Source of the DNA: Micromussa lordhowensis
Taxonomy: Eukaryota; Cnidaria; Anthozoa; Scleractinia; Lobophylliidae
Assembly (NCBI GenBank): GCA_964020085.1
Contig: OZ026603.1
Coordinates: 2,065,901-2,129,900, forward strand
DNA: 64,000 nt
Direction of reading: 5' to 3'
Part shown: one piece after another, positions 52,261 to 60,930 of the stretch
Numbering within the stretch: position 1 is the stretch's first letter
How the letters are laid out: every line of letters starts with the position of its first letter
The notes under the pieces: generated by a model
Databases searched by the model: none
What the model was told of the DNA's origin: nothing
What the model saw: the letters and a program-made list of their open reading frames with translations, nothing else
Made by a program: the position numbers and the translations under genes

Positions 52261-53326
52261 AGACATCCTTTTTGATTCTTTGTCGGGTGCAATACTCGCT
52301 CTTGCGCTATAGCGCAAAGTCCTAGGACAAGTCCCTTTCTCAGAATGTGCCTTTAGCTTTGCGATCGACTCCTCGGACTTTCTGATCTTTTCTTTTATCT
52401 CTTTGACTGTATCTGGATGGTTTTGGCGCGGCTTGTGACGGACTTACAGTACCCAGTATTCGCAATGGAAGAGATATGCTGCAAGGTCAATTCTTCATTT
52501 CAATTGTCCTGGAATTGGTCTTAATTATGTTACCAGCTCAGGGCAAACAGACCAAACAGGCTTGGAATAACAGTCGAAGCGGAAACTGGTGCATGTTCAG
52601 GCGGTTTGGCAAAAAATCGCCATAGGATCTTAGACATCTTAGCGTTGTTCTTGTACAACTCTCGGTAAAAATAACGCATGTTTCAGCGTGGATAATTTCG
52701 CTGTTATATCGGCTTATATTAGAACTAGTAATAGTTCTCACTACATCTGCCTCCACCTTGGATATCACGTTTATTTTGTAATGAGCTGTACAGCTTTTAT
52801 TACAAATTACGTTTATTTTTATGCTTCCAGGCTATTGAATTAAAAACTAAAGGATGCCGCAAAAATTTTCATGTACAATAAGAAAACTGTATTATTTATT
52901 TATTATGAAAATGTATTCAGTTCATGTATTGTAGCAATTCACTTTTTGGGATCGCTTGCAGGCCGCTAAGAAATGAATGTCGGAAAGGTTGATTTTAAAT
53001 GGAAAGTACACACATGGAACTATTCATTACTTTCTTGTATCCTTGCGTACGCGATACCTCTCCTTGTCCTCGTGACTGCAAGAATTACCCAGAGTTGCCT
53101 TGCGAGCTTACTGAAAAATTAACCGGGACCGCCGTGCGCGCCTAGTTAATCGGGCTAGATTCGCACACTACCGATACTACACCAATATTTCACATTCTTT
53201 ATACGCGCGGGGTCCTATTAATGCCTCCTCGGATTTTGGCCTCTGGGACAAAACCCTGCGGGGGCAACAATGCAAAAGTCACAAGGTAATAATTAAGTCA
53301 ATTAGGTAACTAAGTATATAGAGGAT

Positions 53327-53463
53327 ATTACACGGGGGCGCGAAGATATGAATTTTATTTTCGAGTGCCAAAACAATATTTTACGAACGAGCGCAGCGAG
53401 TGAGTAAAATATTGTTTTTTGCCACGAGAAAATAAAATTCATATCTTCAAGCCACCGTGTAAT
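53327..53463. repeat. Foldback 5: 137-nt palindrome with CGAG...CGAG centre
   Basis: Arms ATTACACGG...GAAGATATGAATTTTATTTT and ...AAAACAATATTTTAC are matched by reverse complements on the right, which ends GTGTAAT. At the centre CGAG (53388-53391) and CGAG (53397-53400) flank CGCAG; on the other strand this is CTCG-N5-CTCG, the same pattern as in foldbacks 1-4. Confidence 0.85.
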
Positions 53464-53466
53464 GTT

Positions 53467-53850
53467 CTTTTTATTATATAGACATGCTGATGACGGCGTT
53501 TTTGATGATTTCCCGAAGATTTCCGACCACCTACCGAAGATTTCCGAAGAAATTTCAAAATTGTTTCGAAGGCAGGACGAACGCTCCCGAACATTTTCCG
53601 AGAATTTCCGAAGATGCCCGAAGATTTCCGAAGATTGCCGAAGACTTTCGAGGAAGACCCGGAGATGTTTCGATGATACACCAACGAATTTAAGTACAAT
53701 TTAAGAGACAAACTTGAAGTCAATGAAATCATCGATAAACTCACGTGTGAGATTATGGAAAATAAACCACTCAGGTCCCGGATGTATTTTTTTATGAATT
53801 TTACGAGTGGTATATTTTTCAGTAAAACATCCGTGTCTATATAATAAAAG
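53467..53850. mobile_element. Possible MITE enclosing CGAAGATTTC-rich DNA
   Basis: CTTTTTATTATATAGACA at 53467 faces TGTCTATATAATAAAAG at 53834, an 18-nt inverted pair with one T difference. It sits directly against foldback 5, so the two may be one composite. Part of the interior (about 53505-53680) consists of variants of TTTCCGAAGATTTCCGAAGA, open in several frames on both strands; these frames are by-products of the repeat. Confidence 0.5.
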
Positions 53851-55175
53851 TGAATAATTTGGTCTTATTTCAAGTTGAGCTAAGGACACTACGGACAAGC
53901 ATGTTGACAAGTACAACCAGGTGGGACCGGGATGAAAACGTTACGTTGGGCGGGATGGCGGGATGAAGTAGAAAAAAGTGGCGGAAGTCGGGATGGACAA
54001 AGCCTATGTTGGACCCTAATAAATGGGTTTCTGAACTAGACAGAAGGATGTCATATAAGACTCTTCCAGCTAGTGCTGCTTGCGCCATGCAAACGTCGTA
54101 AACAACTTTCATCATATCAGCTTGGTCAGTCGAGAGAATGACCCTGCTTAGACGGTCCGAAGTCGCCCGCGAGGGGAGAGTGAACGAGCGACCTCGAACC
54201 CTCTACGGAGCAAGTTGTGGCAGGATTTTACTACAGGACAAAAATTCGTGCCATAAACTTATCGTAAGTTTGTCACATGCTGTAAAGTTGTAATCCTTTC
54301 AAACGACTAGTGAACCAGACGTGGAATAAGAAACAAATGTTCTCGTCACCTCGTGATAAAAATGGAAACACCAGACGTTCTAAGCTCGTATACATGTAAA
54401 TAAATGTGAGCGGCAAAACATACTCAACCGCATATTATATTATATCTATCCGTATAGTCTACGTTGTAGTTTTCTTTCACCTTCCGCTGCAAATATATGA
54501 CAATATGTATATTTTCTTCTCTCCGGCATAAACTAGAACTAAAATAATCAATGAATTAGAGTTATGTTAAGCAATTTGACACCTACACCAAATTACATCC
54601 ATTTCCTATTCTTAACTTTTTTGACAAGAAATATAACCTTTCTCTTTTATTTACATTTATATTAAAAACATTGAACTTGATATCCAGGATATGGAATTCA
54701 AGGGCGTATACTGAGAGTAAAGAATTAATTTTCTATGTTTGCTTTTAGTTCTGTAAAGAGGATCATTCTTATTAAACACATTCAGTACCTTGATGTTCTG
54801 AAATACCTTACTAAAATACTCGTGCCCCACTTTCATCCAATCACAGGTAAAACCAAAAGCAAGCGTGACTCGCCCGCAAATCTTTTCCCGCGCTTTGCGT
54901 CAGCTACATATATTTACTTTGAGTTTTGATTGGTTCACTGGATTGTCTATCTTCGTTGTGATTGGCTAGAGTGGTTACTTTGGATTTGGTTTTACGACAC
55001 TCAATTGAAAACCGCTCTATATAAAACTGTGTACACATCGCATGTGATCGAGAGAATAGGCGACTTGACATGGATTTGAAACGAAACGAATCTTTCAATT
55101 AAGCTGCACATAACAAATGCAATACGGTTTAACTCAATAATCAAGGGCAACTCGTGTCGGTCGAAATTCAAAGTT
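53851..55175. other. Spacer between repeats and the GPCR remnant
   Basis: No supported gene. Open frames (53870, 54735, 54904) are short and featureless. Confidence 0.45.
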
Positions 55176-55179
55176 TCGG

Positions 55180-55270
55180 GACAAAGCTTCGCAAAACTCG
55201 CCATTATGGAAACAGTGAACGCCATTGCCTCGATCCAGGGCCGAAAGGATAGTTCGTGGATCATCAGTTT
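55180..55270 (-). pseudogene. GPCR remnant: TM7 segment only
   Basis: On the minus strand GATCCACGAACTATCC, then GGCCCTGGATCGAGGCAATG and GCGTTCACT follow the TM6-TM7 part of GPCR B (WPWIEAIAFT). The text then jumps to CTGTTTCCATAATGGCGAGT (CFRNGEF region); about 28 nt that encode SSAINPWIY are missing, so the NPxxY motif is gone. No other receptor sequence is recognisable around it. It lies about 470 nt behind the stop of GPCR B on the same strand. Confidence 0.78.
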
Positions 55271-55736
55271 GGCCTGATTACGTTTCAAAAACATTGTAGA
55301 AAAGAAAAAAAATGCTGTTAGGAAGATAATTGTTTGTTCGTTTTTGTCTTGATAATAATTGCGAGAGAAGTCTGTACCCCACCCCCTATTGTACCCCACG
55401 TAACTCAATTTAAACTTCCTTCTAATTTCAAGAACATCATAAAAGACAAGTCATTCAAACAAAGCTCATTTAAATGAATAGAACTGAAATGAATCATTCT
55501 TTAATTTACATACGAGAAGTACAATATCGATTGAATCCGGTGCCGGAGAACAAGAACGGGATGTTTTAACCCGTTGAGTCGAATCTTCCCATTTAATTTA
55601 CAGACACCAATTGTATCGGAACTGATGAAGTATTATAACTTTGTCTCCTATACAATTGCAATGCCTGGCTAGCATGAACCCCAGCGCTAGAAATTTTACT
55701 CGTGTCTGATTCCAGACTGAGTTCTTCTGGATCTCT

Positions 55737-56642
55737 TCAGCAACGACATAAACACCGATTGCAGTTGAGGCGTAATGTATCTCGAAACTCTCCATTTCGG
55801 AAACAGTAAATCCACGGGTTGATCGCTGATGATGTAAACGCGATTGCCTCAATCCAGGGCCACACAACATAGACCAGTTTATGATCAACGCACTTGTCAC
55901 TTGCTGTAACATAATCCACAACTGAAACCACTATAGAAGGCATCCATGAAATAATAAATACACCCAACACAAAACCAATGGTTTTAATAGCTTTGTAATT
56001 TTGTGTGTTTTGTGGAGTATCGCTGTCCAAGTTGTGATGATTTTCCCTTCGTATTCTTCTAGATTGTTTTTTGGCGGCTTTGAAAATCCAGAAATAGCAC
56101 AAAGTGACAACAATTAAAGGAAGCACAAAAACTATGAGTGCTAAGGAAAACCACAGTTTTTCAACGTTGGTCCGATTATCTACCAGAATCCTGGAGAAAG
56201 GAAGAAACACTGAGATTAACCACACTATTGTAATCACTGCGTAGCATCTCTTCTTGGTTATGATATCCTGATAACGGAAAGGAAAGCGAATGGCAATAAA
56301 TCGGTCAACCGAAACACAACATAGGTTAAACACTGTGGCGGCAGTTGTGTGAATCCACAGCAAGTTTATCACTTGCTTCAAAATGTGAGTTCTTTGAGGC
56401 TGAGTGGAAAATCGGATGGCTATCCAGGCAGGATCTATAACAAGCCCTACAAGAAAGTCTGCAACGCACAACGAGGCTAAAAAGCGGTTTGAAATTGTTC
56501 GTAAAGACTCGTTTTTGTAAAACAACCACAGCACCACTGCATTTCCAATGACAGCTGCTAAACCAGACAAGGAGAACCACAGTGAGAGAGCGATGGATGC
56601 CGCACCGCTCAGTTGCTCGTTGAAACAGCCGCTAATATTCAT
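55737..56642 (-). CDS. Class A (rhodopsin-like) GPCR, orphan; GPCR B
   Basis: A 301-residue single-exon receptor, close paralog of GPCR A in opposite orientation. TM1 has GNAVVLWLFYKNESLRTIS, identical to GPCR A, TM2 has CVADFLVGLV (Asp62), TM3 ends VDRFIAIRFPFRYQDIITKK (DRF at 113-115), TM6 has ISWMPS (Trp233, Pro235), TM7 NPWIY (275-279). Again no Cys at the top of TM3, so the standard disulphide is absent. Loop 3 is longer than in GPCR A and acidic-polar (HHNLDSDTPQNTQ), and the C-terminus is Cys-rich (CNRCLCRC), a likely palmitoylation site that GPCR A lacks. Differences cluster in extracellular loop 2, loop 3 and the tail. Ligand unknown; likely G-protein coupled at the plasma membrane. 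Confidence 0.92.
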   Translation of the reverse strand: MNISGCFNEQLSGAASIALSLWFSLSGLAAVIGNAVVLWLFYKNESLRTISNRFLASLCVADFLVGLVIDPAWIAIRFSTQPQRTHILKQVINLLWIHTTAATVFNLCCVSVDRFIAIRFPFRYQDIITKKRCYAVITIVWLISVFLPFSRILVDNRTNVEKLWFSLALIVFVLPLIVVTLCYFWIFKAAKKQSRRIRRENHHNLDSDTPQNTQNYKAIKTIGFVLGVFIISWMPSIVVSVVDYVTASDKCVDHKLVYVVWPWIEAIAFTSSAINPWIYCFRNGEFRDTLRLNCNRCLCRC

Positions 56643-57116
56643 ATTAAGTTTGCTAACAACAACAAGAGAAGTATAACTTAAATGAAAAGTGTTCGGAGTT
56701 CAAGTGCGAAGTCTTTCTGTTGTAGTGATCTTAAGCCTGAGAATGATGTTTTTATTTTGTATACTGAAAAATGATATGTCAGTATAGTTCGCACGTAGAT
56801 GGCTTGCTTTTGACAGGAACTTCTAATGAATGTCGGTAGGGAAACTTTTTTAGGGCTTCCAAAAAAATCAGACGTAAGTCAGAATTGATCGAAATTGTAT
56901 TTTTTTTAAATTAATGTTAAGAATAAGTCATACTCCAGGATCCCTAAGATATCGTGTGGGAATTGCTGTATTTATAATTAAATGCTCAATAAAGTCTGGA
57001 TCCACCTGATATTTGAGTCGTGTGTAGAAAATATTTGTCAGTATTGTTTACTCAACTGTTAATTAAATTAAAATATAACCATCAAAGTCAAATTGGTCAC
57101 GGGCCTGTACCTGTAC

Positions 57117-57197
57117 ACTAGATCAATTTAAACTAGTTCCCAGTCCCAAGTGGTAGACTAGATCAATTTAGACTAGTTCCCAGTCCCAAGTGGTCAT
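57117..57197. repeat. Tandem duplication, 40-nt period
   Basis: ACTAGATCAATTTAAACTAG followed by TTCCCAGTCCCAAGTGGT occurs twice in a row with one substitution. It lies about 0.5 kb upstream of GPCR B. Confidence 0.8.
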
Positions 57198-57239
57198 GAT
57201 TATTTTAATCGGAATAGTGACAATTCACTTATAAGATGT

Positions 57240-57710
57240 GGGACGCAGATGGAACTGAGAATAAATTAACTTAGCTCTTCTTTGATTGGATACGGGCTAA
57301 AAAATACCATCCGCTATGATGCCTTAGACGCGACAGGGAAATAGTCTATTTAATTTTGGGGTCAGTTGTCAGTTGTCAGTTTTCCGAACTTGTTAAAAAA
57401 CAACAACGTCAAAAACTAAAAAAAAACTAGTAAAATTAATGCTTTTGTTGAATTTCAAGGACCCAATGTTTATAAACATATGGAGTTTTATTGGAGGAGT
57501 GATCAACGATATAAGATTGCATTTATAGTCGTAAAGCAGCCGGAGGTAGATGGAGCTGGGAATAAATTAACTAAGCCTCAGTCTTTGATTGGATGCGGGC
57601 TAAAAAACATTCCTTCTATGTAGCCTTATATGTGACTGGGAAATAGTCTATTTAACTTTTGAGATGAGCTGAATAACTGTTCATTTCAGTTTTCCGTTAT
57701 TAAGTTGAAC
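57240..57710. repeat. Diverged direct duplication upstream of GPCR B (two copies of about 160 nt)
   Basis: 57240..57395 and 57548..57710 share GATGGARCTGRGAATAAATT, CTTTGATTGGATRCGGGCTA, GGGAAATAGTCTATTTAA and CAGTTTTCCG in the same order. The inverted CCAAT box (ATTGG) is kept in both. Promoter role is inference only. Confidence 0.7.
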
Positions 57711-58087
57711 ACAAGAAGAGAAATTCCATATCTGCAAGCAAATATGTATCATTTTGTTCTTTATGTAAAAGTACTAATATTAATATGATATTGGTGTGAT
57801 CTGGTTCGTTGAAATTGATTGGTCAGTTTAGTGTCATCTTTTGATACAGCGTGAATTGTTGCAGTTTGTTTGTTCTTCGTTTATTTCCCGAACCTGAACA
57901 AAATCTCTCTTTCAGTTCACGCAACAAGAATGGCGCTCAGTCAACTTTTTAAACAATTTGCCTCATGGGAGAGATGTGATGGCCGTTTTGCCCGCCAGGC
58001 TTTGGCAAAGGCATGACTTTTACCGCGTTTTCTCGCCAGACAACTTAGAGTTGCCGTCTACGAGAACCAGTATTTCGCTGTTGTAAT

Positions 58088-58196
58088 TTCGGCGGCTCCT
58101 CCCAGCTTTCGACTATGTTGTCTGAACTGTGCTCAACAGTTTGATTTGATTACCGCGCGCTCGGCAGTAGTCGGAAGCTGGGAGGAGCCGCCGAAC
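58088..58196. repeat. GC-rich foldback with 28-nt arms
   Basis: TTCGGCGGCTCCTCCCAGCT faces AGCTGGGAGGAGCCGCCGAA; arms continue to TCGACTA with one mismatch. The loop of about 53 nt includes GCGCGCTCGG. No coding content. Confidence 0.75.
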
Positions 58197-58756
58197 ATTT
58201 GATTGACAGTAGCAAAAATTGCATTTGTCGGTGGAGCTTTGAATTTTAGAGTCCGCATGTTATTGAAAGGCGCAGTAAAAAATGTAGTAATTCGTGACTT
58301 CGCCGCTTTGCGAGCTCTCGCTCAAATTGCTTAAAAAACATGCTTAAACCGCCAACGGTTATGCAGGCTAATAATTTCGGGGTAATTTGGTTGCGAGGTG
58401 CTTTCGACGAAAAATGTTGGTAAATAATTTTTTGATCGAGAAAGATTGAGGAAACGGTGGGGTATGGTTTCCGAAAGGAAAACCAGTTAACCAAAAATTC
58501 CGTAAAACATCTGATCTTTTTAGGAAATTTGGGAAAATTTTCCATTCCATTGCAGGCAACCAGACCTGATGCTGTTCCCCCATCCCGACTCTAGAAATTA
58601 TTTTTAAACAAATACCACAACTTCCCATTCATGGAACTATTATTAAATGTACAGATGATACAGATTTATATGATCACCTTATTATCTATATTATCTATAT
58701 CATTTAGTACATTTACCGTGACTCAGCACCGTAATTACCACGCCCTGCTACGTACT

Positions 58757-58829
58757 GGTCTCGTACTTCAGTCGTTAGAGCATCGGTAGATCTAATTCGG
58801 AGGTCGTGGGTTCAAACCCCACTGAGGTT
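58757..58829 (+). pseudogene. tRNA-like sequence, probably a tRNA pseudogene or SINE head
   Basis: A perfect T arm (GTGGG-TTCAAAC-CCCAC) and B box GGTTCAAACCC follow an A-box-like TACTTCAGTCGTTAGAGC. The acceptor stem pairs only with several G-T wobbles, and the anticodon stem around TCGG...TTCGGA does not pair. The loop reads TCT, so an arginine tRNA ancestor is possible. Stem defects argue against a working tRNA. There is no clear T-run terminator soon after. Confidence 0.5.
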
Positions 58830-58990
58830 CCATTATCTTTGGCCTGTGGGGATTCCCAAGTTTCCTTTAACAGGGTAATAACCCCGGGATATTTGGTGTA
58901 TCGGCAGTATTGCCTACTTCCGGCACTCAAAAATTTATAAATATATATATATTTTTTTAATTCCTATTTCACGGGTGCTACGCGGTTCCC

Positions 58991-59174
58991 ATACACCTTA
59001 TTCCAAAATGGTCACTATTTTAGTGGTCTTTTGTTTGCCTTCAAATTAGCCCTTGTTGCCTCGTTCTTAAACTCGAAATACAAAAGAATATTTTCCCTTG
59101 AACGAGGCAACAACGGCTAATTGCAAGCAAACAAAAGAACACTAAAATGGCAGCCATTTTGGAATAAGGTGTAT
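58991..59174. repeat. Foldback A: arms of about 76 nt
   Basis: ATACACCTTATTCCAAAATG at the left and CATTTTGGAATAAGGTGTAT at the right are exact inverses; arms continue through ACTAAAA, CTTTTGTTTGC and GCCTCGTTC to a 33-nt loop (59067-59099). Arms have small indels. No coding content. Confidence 0.82.
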
Positions 59175-59340
59175 ATGTTGCAGGTCAAAATGAAATTCAG
59201 GTTAAAATGAAATTCCTTTCTTCTTTACCCTAATTATTCATGGAACATGAATAATTAGGGTTAGAAGACAAAGGAAATTGAGAATCAAACTAGGTTAAAA
59301 TCATTTTAACCTGAATTTCATTTTGACCTGCAACATATAC
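59171..59340. repeat. Foldback B, sharing its border with foldback A
   Basis: GTATATGTTGCAGGTCAAAA at the left is matched exactly at the right (TTTTGACCTGCAACATATAC); a second inner palindrome CCTAATTATTCATG-GAA-CATGAATAATTAGG sits in the middle. The four bases GTAT belong to both foldback A and B. Confidence 0.82.
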
Positions 59341-59487
59341 TACATCTATATCGGAACTTTGTCTCGTATACAATGCCCCCAGCGCTAAAAATGTTATTAT
59401 CATGCATTGGTGTCACCAGCTCGATTTTGATTGGCTATAAGCACGCAGCTAATTCTTGCTTGCTCAGTTTTGTCGTGCCAGAGTCGA

Positions 59488-59720
59488 AATCAAGGTTTGC
59501 CACACTATCACAAGAAGATTTTAAAAACCTTCTTCTTGATGATAAACATGCGAAAAGCTCCAAAAGGGCCTCAAAGTCAGCGCTGAAAGTTTTTCATCAG
59601 TATTTGAAGGAAAAGAAAGAACCTCAAACGAAAGATACGCTTGCGAACGTGCTCAAGCTGTTCTATGCAGAAGCTCGAAAAGCGGATGGCACTGCACTTC
59701 TTATTCAAATCACTTACGCT
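59488..59720 (+). mobile_element. Fragment of a Crypton-like tyrosine recombinase (N-terminal domain)
   Basis: The frame opening at 59373 encodes, from about 59488, ESKSRFATLSQEDFKNLLLD, then HAKSSKRASKSALKVFHQYL and LANVLKLFYAEARKADGT. This is the helical N-terminal domain typical of Crypton-type recombinases and host proteins derived from them (ZMYM2/QRICH1-like). After KADGT the family sequence stops; the frame runs into the dispersed repeat at 59747 and ends. Neither the recombinase core nor a plausible start is present, so it is a fragment. Confidence 0.68.
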
Positions 59721-59746
59721 GTGTACATGCAGGCGCTCATGTGCGC

Positions 59747-59800
59747 GCGCTAATGACGCGAAAATCGTGCGCAGTACGGATTCGCAATGCAATACATATA
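59747..59800. repeat. Dispersed GC-rich repeat, copy 2
   Basis: GCGCGCGCTAATGACGCG, TGCGCAGTACGGATTCGC and AATGCAATAC match 46735..46787 block by block. It cuts off the Crypton-like fragment. Confidence 0.6.
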
Positions 59801-59966
59801 TCTTATTATTAAAAACTGGATCATTAAATAATGCAATTCGAGAGTTTTCATTGGCTTAGCCATCATGGGCTATGAGCCATTATACCATGCTCTACGAATA
59901 TGGTAAGCGTACGCGTGATTTTTTTTTGAGACGTTTTTATTTTTTTAAAGTTGAGTTTGCTATAGT

Positions 59967-59985
<19 letters not shown>

Positions 59986-59999
<14 letters not shown>

Positions 60000-60101
60000 T
60001 CGCCCTTGTTGGATATGAGATGATTATAGCCAACTCGGCGCTATGCGCCTCGTTGGCTATCTACCATCTCATATCCAACGCGCGCTCGTGGAATAATTGT
60101 T
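59986..60101. repeat. Foldback 3: 116-nt palindrome with CTCG...CTCG centre
   Basis: Arms run from AACAATTATTCCAC via TTGGATATGAGATG and TAGCCAA to the reverse complement ending GTGGAATAATTGTT. Centre: CTCG (60034-60037), GCGCTATGCGC, CTCG (60049-60052). Its outer ends match foldback 2 (AACAATTAT) although the arms differ. Confidence 0.87.
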
Positions 60102-60102
60102 A

Positions 60103-60236
60103 ATTAGACGTTTTTGTGTGTAGTATCGCTGTATATTTTTACGAGTTGTGCGGTATTTTGACGAGCCCCTAGGGCGAGTCAAAATACAAACAACGAGTAA
60201 AAATATACAGCGATACTACACACCAAAACGTCTAAT
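60103..60236. repeat. Foldback 4: 134-nt palindrome with CGAG...CGAG centre
   Basis: Arms run from ATTAGACGTTTTTGTGTGTA via GTATCGCTGTATATTTTTAC and GTATTTTGA to the near-exact reverse complement ending ACGTCTAAT. Centre: CGAG (60062 and 60075 minus-strand equivalent; plus 60162-60165 and 60175-60178) around CCCCTAGGG. It begins one base after foldback 3 ends. Its outer ends differ from those of 1-3. Confidence 0.87.
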
Positions 60237-60269
60237 AAGAGATTTATTATCGAACGATTTCTTTTCCCA

Positions 60270-60370
60270 AAATTCTGACTTGCCAAGGTTTTGAACTTCA
60301 CGCGGCCGGGAGGAATGAGACGAGTACAAATATCTGTTATTTGTACTCGTTTCGCGCGTTATTTGTACTC
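60270..60370. repeat. Small hairpin GAGTACAAATA...
   Basis: CGAGTACAAATA and TATTTGTACTCG face each other across six bases near 60320-60350, with TTATTTGTACTCC repeated at about 60359-60371. Purpose unknown. Confidence 0.45.
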
Positions 60371-60544
60371 CAGGAAGCAGAGTTGGATAATAATGAACAA
60401 TAGCCTCAAGCCTTCATCAGTAATATGAAAGCGAAGTTCGTTATCATACATTGTCATACGCTTTTTAAATAACATAGCGCAAAGCTTTGCACACGTGACC
60501 ATGTAATTCATGCTCGCGCAGTGCCTTTGTAGGCTTCTGGAAGT

Positions 60545-60885
60545 ACGATATGGTCGTTCCCAGCGTTCGGATTCAAAGAAGAGTGCCAGGCTTTGAGGAA
60601 AAGTCGTTCGTGGTAATTGGCTTCGAAACCAACGACCTAGTTGTGGCTGAAATGGTAGACATGGTTTGCAACTTTGGAGTTTTGGTCGAAACTAACCACT
60701 GGCTTTTTGTGCTCCGCAATTCGGGCGTTTAATGATCTTGCTGTTTGGCCATAGTACACAAAATTACACTGTGTGCAATTGATTTTGTACACTATGCCTA
60801 ATTTCTGGCGGTCAGAATCGTCCAGCTCTTTGGGATGTGCCTCATGTAAGCGTTTGACCTATGCAGCTTTAAGACCGCCTTTATC
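60545..60885 (-). mobile_element. Penelope-type GIY-YIG endonuclease fragment
   Basis: On the minus strand the frame gives AHPKELDDSDRQKLGIVYKI, then NCTQCNFVYYGQTARSLNAR, then AEHKKPV, KVANHVYHFSHN, an in-frame TAG, and GFEANYHERLFLKAWHS. The GIVY...VYYGQT pair, the CxxC between them, the Arg of RSLNAR and the ExNYxxRLFLKAW end are typical of the endonuclease of Penelope-like elements. The upstream half is broken by stops and no reverse transcriptase lies next to it. The plus-strand 60-codon frame at 60550 is its shadow. Confidence 0.78.
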
Positions 60886-60930
60886 CACAGGAAGTACTAT
60901 TCAGTTTGACGTTTTACCATATCGGGCTTA

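Noticed and set aside
53439..53744. Overlapping open frames of 69-101 codons on both strands
   Set aside because: All read the same CGAAGATTTC-type repeat; being open in several frames is a property of the repeat.
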